Below, one piece after another: positions 53,499 through 63,011 of a stretch of 64,000 nt of DNA (positions are counted from its first letter, which is position 1; each line of letters opens with the position of its first letter). The stretch is from Bin55 sp965203735 (GTDB lineage: Bacteria > Pseudomonadota > Gammaproteobacteria > Pseudomonadales > Azotimanducaceae). The notes beneath the pieces were generated by a model. The model did not search any database. It saw only the letters and a list, made by a program, of their open reading frames with translations, and was not told where the DNA came from. The stretch is taken from positions 2,046,001 through 2,110,000 of the forward strand of contig OZ241909.1 in the NCBI GenBank assembly GCA_965203735.1, given 5' to 3'. Both the position numbers and the translations under genes were made by a program.

Positions 53499-54461
53499 AT
53501 GAGCAAAGAAGACCTTAATCAGCCACTGTCGGGAAATGAAATGCCGCGGTTCGGCGGGCCCGCAACATTTATGCGTTTGCCTGTTGGTACGAGTTTCGAA
53601 AATACAGATGTGGCGATTGTTGGCGTTCCATTTGACATCGCAACTTCGAATCGGCCTGGCGCTCGTCTAGCTCCTCGAGAGATACGCGATGAGTCGCGAT
53701 TGCTGAGACCCTACAACATGGCTACGCGCGCCATGCCATTTGACTCAGTTCAAATTGCCGACTTTGGTGACGTACCTATAAACACCTATAGCATCGACAA
53801 GAGCTTGACAATCATTGAAACCTATTACAAACAAATATTTAACAACGATTGCTATCCAGTTACTTTAGGTGGTGACCATTCAATCGTTCTTCCTATACTT
53901 CGTGCTGCCCAGGAACGATTTGGACAAGTTGCCCTAGTCCATGTGGATGCGCATGCCGATTGCAACGATGCAATGTTTGGCGAGCAATATACGCACGGTA
54001 CGCCGTTTCGCCGTGCGGTTGAAGAAGCTCTTCTTGACTGCGAGAAGGTCACGCAAATCGGATTGCGCGGAACTGGCTACAGTCCTCTTGACTTCGATTG
54101 GGCTCGTTCACAAGGTTTTAGAGTTGTGCAAGCAGAAGAGTGTTGGAATCGATCTTTGAACCAGTTGATGGATGAAGTTAGAGATCGAGTCGGCAACACG
54201 CCGGTCTATTTCAGCCTAGACATCGATGGTCTCGACCCATCCTGTGCCCCGGGTACCGGGACTCCCGAGCCTGGAGGTCTAACGACGGCACAAGCTCTGG
54301 AGACAATTCGGGGGTGCACCGGACTGAACGTCATAGGAGGGGACATAGTGGAGGTTTCCCCGCCATTCGACGCGACAGGAAATACTTCGTTACTCGCCGC
54401 AAATTTGGCGTTTGAAATGATTTGCGTTCATCCCAAAGTGGAACGTCTCCCGAGGGACTGA
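53499..54461 (+). CDS. speB: agmatinase-family ureohydrolase (guanidinobutyrase-like)
   Basis: A Mn-dependent ureohydrolase of 320 residues that releases urea from a guanidino compound. Metal-binding motifs are 'GGDHSIVLP', 'HVDAHADCND' and 'SLDIDGLDPSCAPGTGTPE', the agmatinase signature. The N-terminal 'QPLSGNEMPRFGG', 'RPYNMATRAMPFDS' and 'RVVQAEECW' recall the GbuA/GpuA branch (guanidinobutyrase or guanidinopropionase) more than true SpeB, so the substrate is uncertain. The frame opens at TTG 53484, and the ATG at 53499 is preferred. The gene stands alone between divergent EF-hand and convergent ABC genes. Confidence 0.87.
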   Translation: MSKEDLNQPLSGNEMPRFGGPATFMRLPVGTSFENTDVAIVGVPFDIATSNRPGARLAPREIRDESRLLRPYNMATRAMPFDSVQIADFGDVPINTYSIDKSLTIIETYYKQIFNNDCYPVTLGGDHSIVLPILRAAQERFGQVALVHVDAHADCNDAMFGEQYTHGTPFRRAVEEALLDCEKVTQIGLRGTGYSPLDFDWARSQGFRVVQAEECWNRSLNQLMDEVRDRVGNTPVYFSLDIDGLDPSCAPGTGTPEPGGLTTAQALETIRGCTGLNVIGGDIVEVSPPFDATGNTSLLAANLAFEMICVHPKVERLPRD

Positions 54462-54483
54462 TTGCAAGAGTTTGCCACCGTGG

Positions 54484-55887
54484 TTACAGGTGCGAGACTT
54501 CCAGCTTCTTGGCTGCTGCATTTGCCAGAAAGAGAAGCACTAGAGACAAAGCAGCAAGTATTGCAATGGCACTTAGAACGGTGGAAGTGGCTACTGATTC
54601 TTTGAACACGAATGTTCCGATCTCCTCTGCCTCATCCAATGTGAGGCGTCGGCCTTGAAGTGTGGCAACGCCAACCAATTGAAAGTAATGGCGAAAGAAA
54701 GTCCGAACCTGGTGTTCGAAGTTCGAGGCACGCAAGTATCCTGCTCCTGAAGATTCTTGTAAAGCGCGAAACGCCGCAGTGGCTGGGCTGAATGCTTGAA
54801 CAATATCGAGTCTCCGGTGGTTTGTGCTGACCTTCTTGGCGTGTTGGTCAAGTAAGTTCCCAACTCTTTCGTTGATGCTCGCATTGGCCACGTATGCCGA
54901 ACGATAGTAGGTGGGTGCTTCGACCTGCAAGTGCGAGATTTCTGTACTGTGTTGAGCCATGAGTGCTTCGGCTCTCTCTTCGACCGAACCCAATGCCTCT
55001 GCCTCAGCGGAACGTGCCAATGCCAGAAGATGTACTTTCGATGCCGATTCGGTGATTCTGTCCAAACCAAATTGGAGACCTGAGGGGAATATCACCACGA
55101 TGAGAATCCACACGGAAACCGAGGTCAACGCAGCATTGATCGAGCTTGCGCATTTCGCTGCAACTAAAGAGCAGATTGCCACCCAGAAGCACCAATACGA
55201 GAAGACAACAGTGCACCAAAGTACCAATCGGATGAGTGTGGATACGTCAATGGGACCAGATAGAACAGATCCCACAACAGAGGCAAGTAAGAGAATAACC
55301 AGTACGGGAATCGAGCATTGAAGGGCTCGCGTGAATAAGATCCTCGCGGGTCGAGCACCTTGAATCACCAATACACCCAATCTGCCGTGTTCCCGTTCTG
55401 ACGCAAGATGGTTGTAATTCAGTAGGCAGAGCGCGAGCGGCATGACGACGAGCACCACGAGCAAGAGATCGAGTCCTCCATGCATGAGTGATGCCGGACT
55501 CTCAAGTTCGTAACGTCGAAAAATCAAGGCTTCATTACTGAACCCGTCGACAACTCCCGCGGATGGGTGCAGGTCCTCCCGTCGATGAGAGAATTGTCCC
55601 AACGGACCTGGAGGCTTAAGAACGAGACCCGGCAGGTTCATTGGATTAGCTAGTGCTGGAGATACTGGGGTTCCCGATTCAGCTAGTCTGAGAGATTCGA
55701 ACCAAGCCGAGCGGGTCTCTGCGACCTCATGAGAAGGTTGTGCTTGTTCCTCTTGAACTCCAGTTTTCCACCGCACACCCCCAATCACAGCAAGACAAGT
55801 AAGCAAGCCAATTACAAAAAGCACCAAGAGCTGACCTGCGGTAAAGCCCGAAACATAACCATAGATAGATCGCAGGATTGACTTCAC
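54484..55887 (-). CDS. ABC-2 type permease (DUF3526-like), second subunit
   Basis: A 467-residue inner-membrane protein. A first helix at about residues 18-42 is followed by a 110-residue extracytoplasmic loop, then about five helices. The cytoplasmic coupling segment 'ASEREHGRLGVLVIQGARP' is shared in form with the partner permease. A second large soluble region with many charged residues precedes the last helix. This is the DUF3526 build. The start overlaps the stop of the first permease (ATGA). Last gene of the ABC operon; 22 bases from the convergent ureohydrolase gene. Confidence 0.8.
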   Translation of the reverse strand: MKSILRSIYGYVSGFTAGQLLVLFVIGLLTCLAVIGGVRWKTGVQEEQAQPSHEVAETRSAWFESLRLAESGTPVSPALANPMNLPGLVLKPPGPLGQFSHRREDLHPSAGVVDGFSNEALIFRRYELESPASLMHGGLDLLLVVLVVMPLALCLLNYNHLASEREHGRLGVLVIQGARPARILFTRALQCSIPVLVILLLASVVGSVLSGPIDVSTLIRLVLWCTVVFSYWCFWVAICSLVAAKCASSINAALTSVSVWILIVVIFPSGLQFGLDRITESASKVHLLALARSAEAEALGSVEERAEALMAQHSTEISHLQVEAPTYYRSAYVANASINERVGNLLDQHAKKVSTNHRRLDIVQAFSPATAAFRALQESSGAGYLRASNFEHQVRTFFRHYFQLVGVATLQGRRLTLDEAEEIGTFVFKESVATSTVLSAIAILAALSLVLLFLANAAAKKLEVSHL

Positions 55888-57302
55888 TTGGTTTCTGCTC
55901 TAGCCCGTATTTGCAATGCAACTGCTGCAAGAATAAGGCTCAACAACGTCCAATAGACAAGCGACGCTATTTCGAGCTGGTAGTGTTTTAGGATTTCTCT
56001 AAATGGAGGAGGTTGGTACTCGAAATCATCGACGGTTTGCCACAGCTCTCGATCAGCAACATAGCGAAACGACTCCTCTCCTGCGTTGTACATCATGTCT
56101 TCGTTTAGTTTCTCGATGATGGTTCTGCGGTGTAATTCCGCGCTTTTGGCAAAGTGAATTTGTGCGCTTGTATCGGTACGGGCGATTCCTCGCGAGATTC
56201 TTTGCAGTGCGAAGATTGGAGAGAAAAGCGACGCGCTACGCAAGACAGACTCTTGCTTTATGTGGGTGTCGTACAGCTCTCCGTATAGACGGTCGTAAGC
56301 GCGGTTTGCAAATCGTTCGTGTGCTTGCAGCACAAGAGCATCTCGGTTAAGCCTCAGTTCTCTCGCATCCAAAGCTCGATGTTGAGTCATTACCTCTGCT
56401 TCGTATATGGCAACTTCCTCGTATTGCGCTTCGCCTAGCCAAAACGGAGCCTGGGCTTGTTGTTGTATAGCGGAACCAAAGTCCCGGTCTCGCGGAACAG
56501 GATGAAGCTCCTTTGCGGCTTGCGCGACAAGTAACGGCCCAAAGACCGTTGTGACCCAGAATAGGGCAGCGATCCAAAATGCGATGTGGGACGTACCTAC
56601 TACGGTTGAGATCAGAATGACTACTCCGCAGATGCAAACGTATGTGATGAAGTAACAAACTGCAAGGGCGAACACCGCCAACCATTCGATTGTCAAATCC
56701 TGATGGAACACGATGGGCATACAACTCAGCGAGACGAATAGAACCGACAACAATGCAGCAATGATCAACGTGGAAGAGAACTTTCCCAAAATAAGTTGCA
56801 TAGGCCGAGCATTTTGAACCCACAAGAAATTCAGTGTGCCTCTTTCTCGCTCAGCAACAACCGTCCCAAACAACAGGATCACTAGTATCAGAGGAACGAT
56901 TACGGAAAGTAGCCACGCCGGAGTAACGGTCGCAAGGGGGTAGGAAGCTATTCGATTTTCCGCTCGACGATTCGACGCGGGATTTTGAAAGTGTGCTTCC
57001 ATCCAAACGGAAGCACCGGAGTAATCGAGAACTCCTGGATCAAAAGCGCTTAATGCGGGAATTTCTCGAAGTGCGTAGCGACCGAAGTGTGCTGCATCAT
57101 GTGGATTGGCCTCGCCTTGGTTGAGCCAAGTTTCGCGTTCGATGCTGGATGCTTCGCTTCGAATTGACGCATCTTGAGCCAAGCGTTGCCATCCATCCAA
57201 TGACGCAATTAGGGTGAGCAAGAGAGCTATCGTGAACAGCACCCAGAATTTTCGGTCTGAGAGGAGTTCCCGCAGTTCTTTGTGGAGTATTGCCCAAATC
57301 AA
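55884..57302 (-). CDS. ABC-2 type permease (DUF3526), first subunit
   Basis: A 472-residue permease with helix one after 'LHKELRELLSDRKFWVLF', a 120-residue extracytoplasmic loop, then helices from 'LLSVIVPLILVILLFGTVV' onward. The coupling segment is 'VAERERGTLNFLWVQNARP'. A large loop before the last helix contains 'RIAYDRLYGELY'-type charged sequence. It pairs with the 54484 permease to form a heterodimer, with the ATPase encoded 23 bases upstream. The cargo is unknown. Confidence 0.82.
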   Translation of the reverse strand: MIWAILHKELRELLSDRKFWVLFTIALLLTLIASLDGWQRLAQDASIRSEASSIERETWLNQGEANPHDAAHFGRYALREIPALSAFDPGVLDYSGASVWMEAHFQNPASNRRAENRIASYPLATVTPAWLLSVIVPLILVILLFGTVVAERERGTLNFLWVQNARPMQLILGKFSSTLIIAALLSVLFVSLSCMPIVFHQDLTIEWLAVFALAVCYFITYVCICGVVILISTVVGTSHIAFWIAALFWVTTVFGPLLVAQAAKELHPVPRDRDFGSAIQQQAQAPFWLGEAQYEEVAIYEAEVMTQHRALDARELRLNRDALVLQAHERFANRAYDRLYGELYDTHIKQESVLRSASLFSPIFALQRISRGIARTDTSAQIHFAKSAELHRRTIIEKLNEDMMYNAGEESFRYVADRELWQTVDDFEYQPPPFREILKHYQLEIASLVYWTLLSLILAAVALQIRARAETK

Positions 57303-57325
57303 AACACTACATTCCTCAACTAAAC

Positions 57326-58039
57326 CTAGTCGCCTTGACGCATGTGATCTAAGTACAGCTGTTCTATTTCTTTCGCATCTAACTCGAGAGACGAGACGAG
57401 ACTCAACAATCGGCCGTTTCGGAGCAATCCAATGTGGCTTGCAATTCCGCTTAAATGAAAGAGGTCGTGAGTCGCCAATAAGATGGTAGTACCTCGATCT
57501 CGGGTGGCTTGAATCTGACCTCTGAGTTCACTGGCAGACTCGGGATCGAGCCCAGTCCATGGTTCGTCCATGAAGATCACTTGAGCGTTCTTTGCGAGAG
57601 CAATTGCCAATCCCACTTTTTGGCACATTCCCTTTGAAAGAGTTTTTGTCTTGCTGTCATGAAATTTCTCATCCAGTCGAACGTCGAACAAGCACTTCCT
57701 AAGTACGTCTTTGTCGCAAGGATCTTCATTGAACGAATTGAAGAATTGCAGATTTTGAAATGCCGTGAGTTCTGGATAGAGGGCTACCAATTCTGGAACG
57801 TACGAAATGTCTTTACGAACATTTCGTGGATCCTCGATGGGGTTTTTGCCCAGCACGAGAACATTGCCCCGGTCTGGCTTTACCAGTCCAAGAAAAACGC
57901 TTATGAGCGTAGTCTTGCCGGCACCGTTTGGACCCAACAAGCCGAGGACATCACCAACATCGACCTGCAGATTGACATTGACGAGCGCGTCTACGTCGGA
58001 AAAACTCTTGCTGACATCAATTGCTTGAAGTGCAAACAT
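57326..58039 (-). CDS. ABC transporter ATP-binding protein
   Basis: A 237-residue ATPase with Walker A 'GPNGAGKTTLIS', the signature 'LSKGMCQKVGLAIAL', Walker B 'VIFMDEPWTGLDPESASE' and the switch His in 'LLATHDLFHL'. It is the energiser of the two ABC-2 permeases encoded just downstream on the same strand. It is divergent from the S9-like gene at 58250, with a 210-base shared upstream region. Confidence 0.93.
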   Translation of the reverse strand: MFALQAIDVSKSFSDVDALVNVNLQVDVGDVLGLLGPNGAGKTTLISVFLGLVKPDRGNVLVLGKNPIEDPRNVRKDISYVPELVALYPELTAFQNLQFFNSFNEDPCDKDVLRKCLFDVRLDEKFHDSKTKTLSKGMCQKVGLAIALAKNAQVIFMDEPWTGLDPESASELRGQIQATRDRGTTILLATHDLFHLSGIASHIGLLRNGRLLSLVSSLELDAKEIEQLYLDHMRQGD

Positions 58040-58105
58040 GGCTCAAGTTAGTCGCGATTACTCCCTATTCCTGACCCCAATCAATACGAAAGAAGGAGAG
58101 GGTGT

Positions 58106-58133
58106 TTGACAAATCCACTCCAAAGAATATAGA
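58106..58133 (+). promoter_or_regulatory. strong sigma-70-like promoter of the S9-like gene
   Basis: A consensus TTGACA at 58106-58111, a 16-base spacer and TATAGA at 58128-58133, giving a leader of roughly 110 bases before the ATG at 58250. A GAGGAG ribosome-binding site lies close upstream of that start. Confidence 0.65.
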
Positions 58134-58249
58134 TTAAGGCAGGGTTTGATAATAACGGTTGAACGTAGCCTGCAACGTTGGGTTTGTTTACGCGACGTTT
58201 GTCTCTGCAGTATCTCCTTCGTTGAGGCACGAACGACCGAGGAGTTCTG

Positions 58250-60193
58250 ATGAATTCAAAGATTCAATCATGCATCCTTAGCTTCATCTTCATGGCGGTG
58301 ATGGTTGCGTGTCCCCATGCGGCAACGCTGGAGGACATTTTTGCCGAACCCGTATTGGAAGACATGCAGGTGTCGCCTGACGGAAAGCATCTTGTCGGCG
58401 TGGGACCGTACGCTTTTCAGTTTATGGACAGCGGCACTCTTCAAATGACATCTCCACGAGTATCGGTGAATATGCGTGCTCGCGAGAGCATCATGGATCT
58501 GATGTGGGCTAACGACGAACGAGTTTTCTACACAGTTGACATGATTGTTGGACCTTCTCCATTTCCCTGGTGGCCGAACAACTTTTACTCCGTTAACACC
58601 AAAGGTACCCAGCACTCAAATCCATTCAACAGAGGTCAAGACGAGCCCGAGAAGCAGCTGAGATTTCGCAGCGTCAATAGTGGAAACAAGCGGACCGTGT
58701 TGATGCAGGAGAAGGACTTTCGAAGTTTTCGTGAAATATATGAGAGCACTCCAGCGATCATCGAAATGGATATCTACTCCAAGAAGAAAGGTCGACGAAC
58801 AAATCGGCAAAAGGGTCCTCTGTCGTTTGGAGACTTATATGTAGGAAATGAAGGCGTCGCTCGGATTGCGTATGGAGTGAGATCCGGAATTCCGGTAATG
58901 CACTATCGGGAAGATGCAAACAGTGAATGGATGAACATCTCTGAAGCAGCAGGAATAGGAACTTTTGGAGCAGAGATTACATTTCTCGGATTTGGCGGTG
59001 ACAACAAGAGCTTCTACATCCTCGGTAATCACGAGAATGGTTTGACAAACCTTTACCTCTACACACCTTCGGCAAACGAGTACAAGAAAGTTTATGGAAG
59101 CAACGAGTTTGACATTAAGAGAGAAGGAGTAGTGTGGACGCCCAATCGAGACAAAGTGCTTGGTGTCACTCTAATGGATCCGTTTCTCAGTTTTGCCACC
59201 GTGGCACCGCAGGATGTAGCGGCGCGTTATTGGGCCACCCTCGCAAACTTGGACGCATTTGCTGGACATAGGTTGTCGATTGCCGGGTTGTCCCGCGATG
59301 GAGAAGTGATGTTGTTGTTAGCAGACAGCATGTCCAATCCTGGGATTTACTATCGATTTAACTCGAAAACAAACGCGGTTGACATGGTGTACGCAAAGAA
59401 GCCAGGAGTGTTGCCATCAGAAATGTCGAATACTGTGACGCATCGCGTCAAGGCACACGATGGGTTGAATTTGTACGTAAACCTAACCTTCCCAAAGAAC
59501 GACGAAGATCCTGCACCTTTGATTGTCCTACCGCACGCAGGACCACATAGTGTCTACGACGAATATGGATTCAATCCCGAAGTTCAGGCCTATGCACTTA
59601 ATGGATACGCAGTGGTACAGGTGAACTATCGAGGTAGTGCGGGGAGAGGGATTGAATTTGCTACAGCAGGCTTTGGTGAGTGGGCGGGAGCCATTATTGA
59701 AGATGTCCTCACAGCGACTCGTTACGCTGCGGGTCAGAAAGCGATAGACGGCGAGAGGATATGCATTGCCGGTTCTCATTACGGGGCGTTTGTTGCGCTC
59801 TCCGCTGCGGTCAAAGAGCCTGATCTCTTCAAGTGCGCGATTGGAAACCAAGGACTCTACGACTTGTCGCTTCTTTGGAATGGGCAAGTTCCGGCGTGGC
59901 CCATAGATCCTTGGCTGCTCAATGCGGCGATCGGTAGCGACACCGAAGCCCTAGCTGCTGCATCGCCAACGAACAATATCGACAAGCTCAGGGCACCCGT
60001 TTTTCTGTCACATGGCGGAAAGGATGGGTTCGCACCACCTAGGCATCACAGAAGTATGGTGTCAGCCCTCAGACGCGGAGGGGTGGAATTTGTCAATGTC
60101 GATGAAATCGATGGAGCTCATGGGTTTCGAGACCCAGAGAGCAAGACTCGACTTTATGAACAAATCATGGAGTTTGTAGAAAAGCACATTTAG
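58250..60193 (+). CDS. exported S9 prolyl-oligopeptidase-like protein lacking the nucleophile Ser
   Basis: A 647-residue protein with a signal peptide ('SFIFMAVMVACPHAATLED'), an N-terminal beta-propeller ('DMQVSPDGKHLVGVG') and a C-terminal alpha/beta-hydrolase domain. In the nucleophile elbow, where S9 enzymes have G-x-S-x-G, this protein reads G508-S-H510-Y-G512, so His takes the place of the Ser. Asp592 ('GGKDGF') and His624 ('GAHGF') are kept. The elbow change suggests a non-hydrolytic binding protein, or use of Ser509 in an altered geometry. Neighbours are a divergent ABC exporter and a downstream cytochrome operon. Confidence 0.85.
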   Translation: MNSKIQSCILSFIFMAVMVACPHAATLEDIFAEPVLEDMQVSPDGKHLVGVGPYAFQFMDSGTLQMTSPRVSVNMRARESIMDLMWANDERVFYTVDMIVGPSPFPWWPNNFYSVNTKGTQHSNPFNRGQDEPEKQLRFRSVNSGNKRTVLMQEKDFRSFREIYESTPAIIEMDIYSKKKGRRTNRQKGPLSFGDLYVGNEGVARIAYGVRSGIPVMHYREDANSEWMNISEAAGIGTFGAEITFLGFGGDNKSFYILGNHENGLTNLYLYTPSANEYKKVYGSNEFDIKREGVVWTPNRDKVLGVTLMDPFLSFATVAPQDVAARYWATLANLDAFAGHRLSIAGLSRDGEVMLLLADSMSNPGIYYRFNSKTNAVDMVYAKKPGVLPSEMSNTVTHRVKAHDGLNLYVNLTFPKNDEDPAPLIVLPHAGPHSVYDEYGFNPEVQAYALNGYAVVQVNYRGSAGRGIEFATAGFGEWAGAIIEDVLTATRYAAGQKAIDGERICIAGSHYGAFVALSAAVKEPDLFKCAIGNQGLYDLSLLWNGQVPAWPIDPWLLNAAIGSDTEALAAASPTNNIDKLRAPVFLSHGGKDGFAPPRHHRSMVSALRRGGVEFVNVDEIDGAHGFRDPESKTRLYEQIMEFVEKHI

Positions 60194-60254
60194 TTAGCAT
60201 AGTCGGCAAATTTCCTTGCTAATGCTATAGCCGCTAAGGGCGCCATTTGCTTCG

Positions 60255-63011
60255 TTGTTTAGCGCTGTGAACGAACAACGTTCACAATCCACCGTTGTTA
60301 CACCCAGGATGCGAGTGCTCCTTCGTGTCGTGCTGGCGGTGGTCTCTGTCTTGATCATTAATTCGATTTACCTCGTCAGCATTTCCATACTTCAGTGGTG
60401 GAACGATGAGCCACTCGAGAATGCGTTTTATCAATCAATGTTTCTTGTTCACTTGCTGCTGGGAATTGGCGTACTTCTTCCCGCGCTTGTGTTCATTGGG
60501 CTTCATCTTCGCAGAGCCTATGGCAGGTCCAATCGGATAGCCGTTCGACTAGGACTTGCGACGTTCTTATCGGTTCTGGCAGTTTTCGTGTCGGGCATCG
60601 CTCTCACACGAGGACTTCCGCTTCTTGAGATTCGCGAGCCTAGTGCCAGACAAGTCGTTTATTGGATTCACGTTATCGCTCCAATTGCTGCGGTTTGGCT
60701 CTTTGTGTTGCACCGACTAGTAGGCCCAAAGATTCGCTGGCAGGGGGGATTTGCAGTTGGCCTGACAGCTGTCCTGATAGCTGTTGTAGGCATACATCTA
60801 CTTTCGCCTCGATCACCTCAAGTCGAACAAAATGTCGATTTCTTTCCTGCCTTAGTAAGCACTGACACCGGAAACTACCTTTCGGCTTCATCACTCATGA
60901 TGGATGACTACTGCAAGTCGTGTCATGCGGACGTACATTCGCAATGGTCAGTAAGTGCACATCGCTTTGCATCATTCAACAATCCCGCCTATGCCTTTGC
61001 GGTGAACAATACGAGAGCGAAAGTGTTGGAACGCGATGGAAACGTACATGCCGCACGATTCTGTGCTGGATGTCACGATCCCGTTCCATTACTGACGGGG
61101 GCGTTCGATGATCCGGACTTCGATGTCGTCAACGATGTTACGGCGCATGCAGGTATCACATGTATTAGCTGCCACGCAATAACCGACATAACAGGACAAC
61201 ACGGAAACGCTTCGTATCTTATTGGCGAACCCCTACACTACCCATTTGCACGATCCAGCAACCCATTCTTACATTGGGTAAATGGCGTCTTGATCAAAGG
61301 CAAGCCTTCATTCCACAAGAGGACGTTTTTTAAACCGCTACACAGGACACCGGAATTTTGCGGTACTTGCCACAAGGTTCACTTGCCAGAGGAGCTCAAT
61401 GCGTACAAGTGGCTTCGTGGTCAGAACCACTACGACTCCTTCCTGCTGAGCGGTGTTTCGGGACACGGAGTTGCTAGCTTTTATTATCCCAGCAAGGCAG
61501 AAGTAAATTGCAACGGCTGTCATATGAAGCTGGTTGCTTCGGAAGACTTCGGCGCGAAGGCGTACGAAGGAATTACCGGTCTAGCAGTGAGAGATCATCA
61601 GTTTCCTTCAGCCAATACAGCTCTGCCATACATGGTGGGTATACCCATTGACAAGCTCGATGCCCATAGAGACTTTCTCAGAGACTCGTTGAGGGTTGAT
61701 ATCTTCGCTATTCGAGAAGGTGACAAACTAGAGGAAGAACCCACTGCACCGCTTAGTGACTACGAAGTAGCTCTGGCGTCGGGCGAAACCTATGTATTCG
61801 ATGTCGTACTGAGGACATTGACATTAGGGCACAAGTTCACCGAGGGCACGTCAGACTCAAACCAGGTGTGGCTCGAAATTGATGTGGTGCACAAGGAAAC
61901 TCCACTACTTTCTAGCGGAGCAATGGATTCAGACGGCGTCATTGATCCGAATACGCACTTCGTAAATGCATATGTACTCGATCGGTTTGGCAATCGCATC
62001 GCGGAACGAAATGCAGAGGACATCTTCACGAAACTCTACGATCACCAAATCAATCCAGGGAGCGCGAGCGTCGTTCACTATCGATTGAACGTCCCACAGG
62101 GCTTGTCCGGAAAGCTCGAAATAACTGCGACATTGAACTATAGGAAATTCGACACAACCTTCCTCCGGGCGTTTAGTGACGATGCCTCACTGCGCAACGA
62201 ATTGCCCGTCACCGTAATCGCAAAGGACAGCATGAGCATTTCGATTGGACCTTCGTTTGCGGTGTTGGCTCGAGAAACCGTGCCAGTTGGTCGATCGGAG
62301 ACCGAGGTCCCGAAGTGGATGCGATGGAACGACTATGGCATTGGTTGGTTGACCAAACCAAACAATAGTGCGCTTCGACAGGCCGAGTTTGCGTTCAACA
62401 AAGTATCGGACCTCGGGCGAGGAGAGGGACATCTCAACTCCGCACGAACCTATCTGAAAGAAGGAAGATTGGACGAAGCAGCTTTGGAGTTGCAGCTTGC
62501 GGAGCAATTTGGGGCGTACCCTTGGTCGATTGCGTGGTTCGGTGGCTTGATCGATCTGCAGTCTGGACAATTAGATGAAGCCATACGCAAATTTAGCGCT
62601 TTGGTAAAAACAGAGTTTGCTGAAGCTCGATCTCGAGGGTTTGACTTTTCCTTGGACTATCGTCTTCGAAACACCCTTGCTAGAACCTACTTCGAACGTT
62701 CGAAACTCGAGAACTCTGACCAAGCACGTACAGAATGGCTAGATATGGCGGTCGCTGAGTATCGAGCTGCATTGGTTGTCGATCCCGAGAACGTTTCTGC
62801 TCATTACGGCTTAGCGACGATTTTCTCCCAACTTGAAGATCCCGAACTTGAAGCACAACATCGTGCTTTGCACGATAAGTATCGCGTAGACGACAACGCA
62901 CGAGATCGGGCATTGGCGGAAGCTCGGCGCAATGATCCTATAGCTGATCACGCGGCAGACGATGTCGTCATATACGATCTGCAAACAGTTCCAGGAAACT
63001 CCGAGAATTGA
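60255..63011 (+). CDS. membrane pentaheme cytochrome c with C-terminal TPR region
   Basis: A protein of up to 918 residues. About five transmembrane helices occupy residues 20-185. Five CxxCH haem-c sites follow: 220-224, 270-274, 303-307, 369-373 and 419-423. A beta-rich segment occupies about 500-690, and TPR-like repeats about 710-890 ('YLKEGRLDEAALELQLAEQ', 'VDPENVSAHYGLATIF'). In the membrane part, His66/His84 in one helix and His139/His153 in another could ligate two b haems (inference). The start is uncertain: TTG 60255 or GTG 60267. The stop overlaps the start of the next gene (TTGA). It is probably a periplasm-facing redox protein; its donor and acceptor are unknown. Confidence 0.82.
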   Translation: MFSAVNEQRSQSTVVTPRMRVLLRVVLAVVSVLIINSIYLVSISILQWWNDEPLENAFYQSMFLVHLLLGIGVLLPALVFIGLHLRRAYGRSNRIAVRLGLATFLSVLAVFVSGIALTRGLPLLEIREPSARQVVYWIHVIAPIAAVWLFVLHRLVGPKIRWQGGFAVGLTAVLIAVVGIHLLSPRSPQVEQNVDFFPALVSTDTGNYLSASSLMMDDYCKSCHADVHSQWSVSAHRFASFNNPAYAFAVNNTRAKVLERDGNVHAARFCAGCHDPVPLLTGAFDDPDFDVVNDVTAHAGITCISCHAITDITGQHGNASYLIGEPLHYPFARSSNPFLHWVNGVLIKGKPSFHKRTFFKPLHRTPEFCGTCHKVHLPEELNAYKWLRGQNHYDSFLLSGVSGHGVASFYYPSKAEVNCNGCHMKLVASEDFGAKAYEGITGLAVRDHQFPSANTALPYMVGIPIDKLDAHRDFLRDSLRVDIFAIREGDKLEEEPTAPLSDYEVALASGETYVFDVVLRTLTLGHKFTEGTSDSNQVWLEIDVVHKETPLLSSGAMDSDGVIDPNTHFVNAYVLDRFGNRIAERNAEDIFTKLYDHQINPGSASVVHYRLNVPQGLSGKLEITATLNYRKFDTTFLRAFSDDASLRNELPVTVIAKDSMSISIGPSFAVLARETVPVGRSETEVPKWMRWNDYGIGWLTKPNNSALRQAEFAFNKVSDLGRGEGHLNSARTYLKEGRLDEAALELQLAEQFGAYPWSIAWFGGLIDLQSGQLDEAIRKFSALVKTEFAEARSRGFDFSLDYRLRNTLARTYFERSKLENSDQARTEWLDMAVAEYRAALVVDPENVSAHYGLATIFSQLEDPELEAQHRALHDKYRVDDNARDRALAEARRNDPIADHAADDVVIYDLQTVPGNSEN

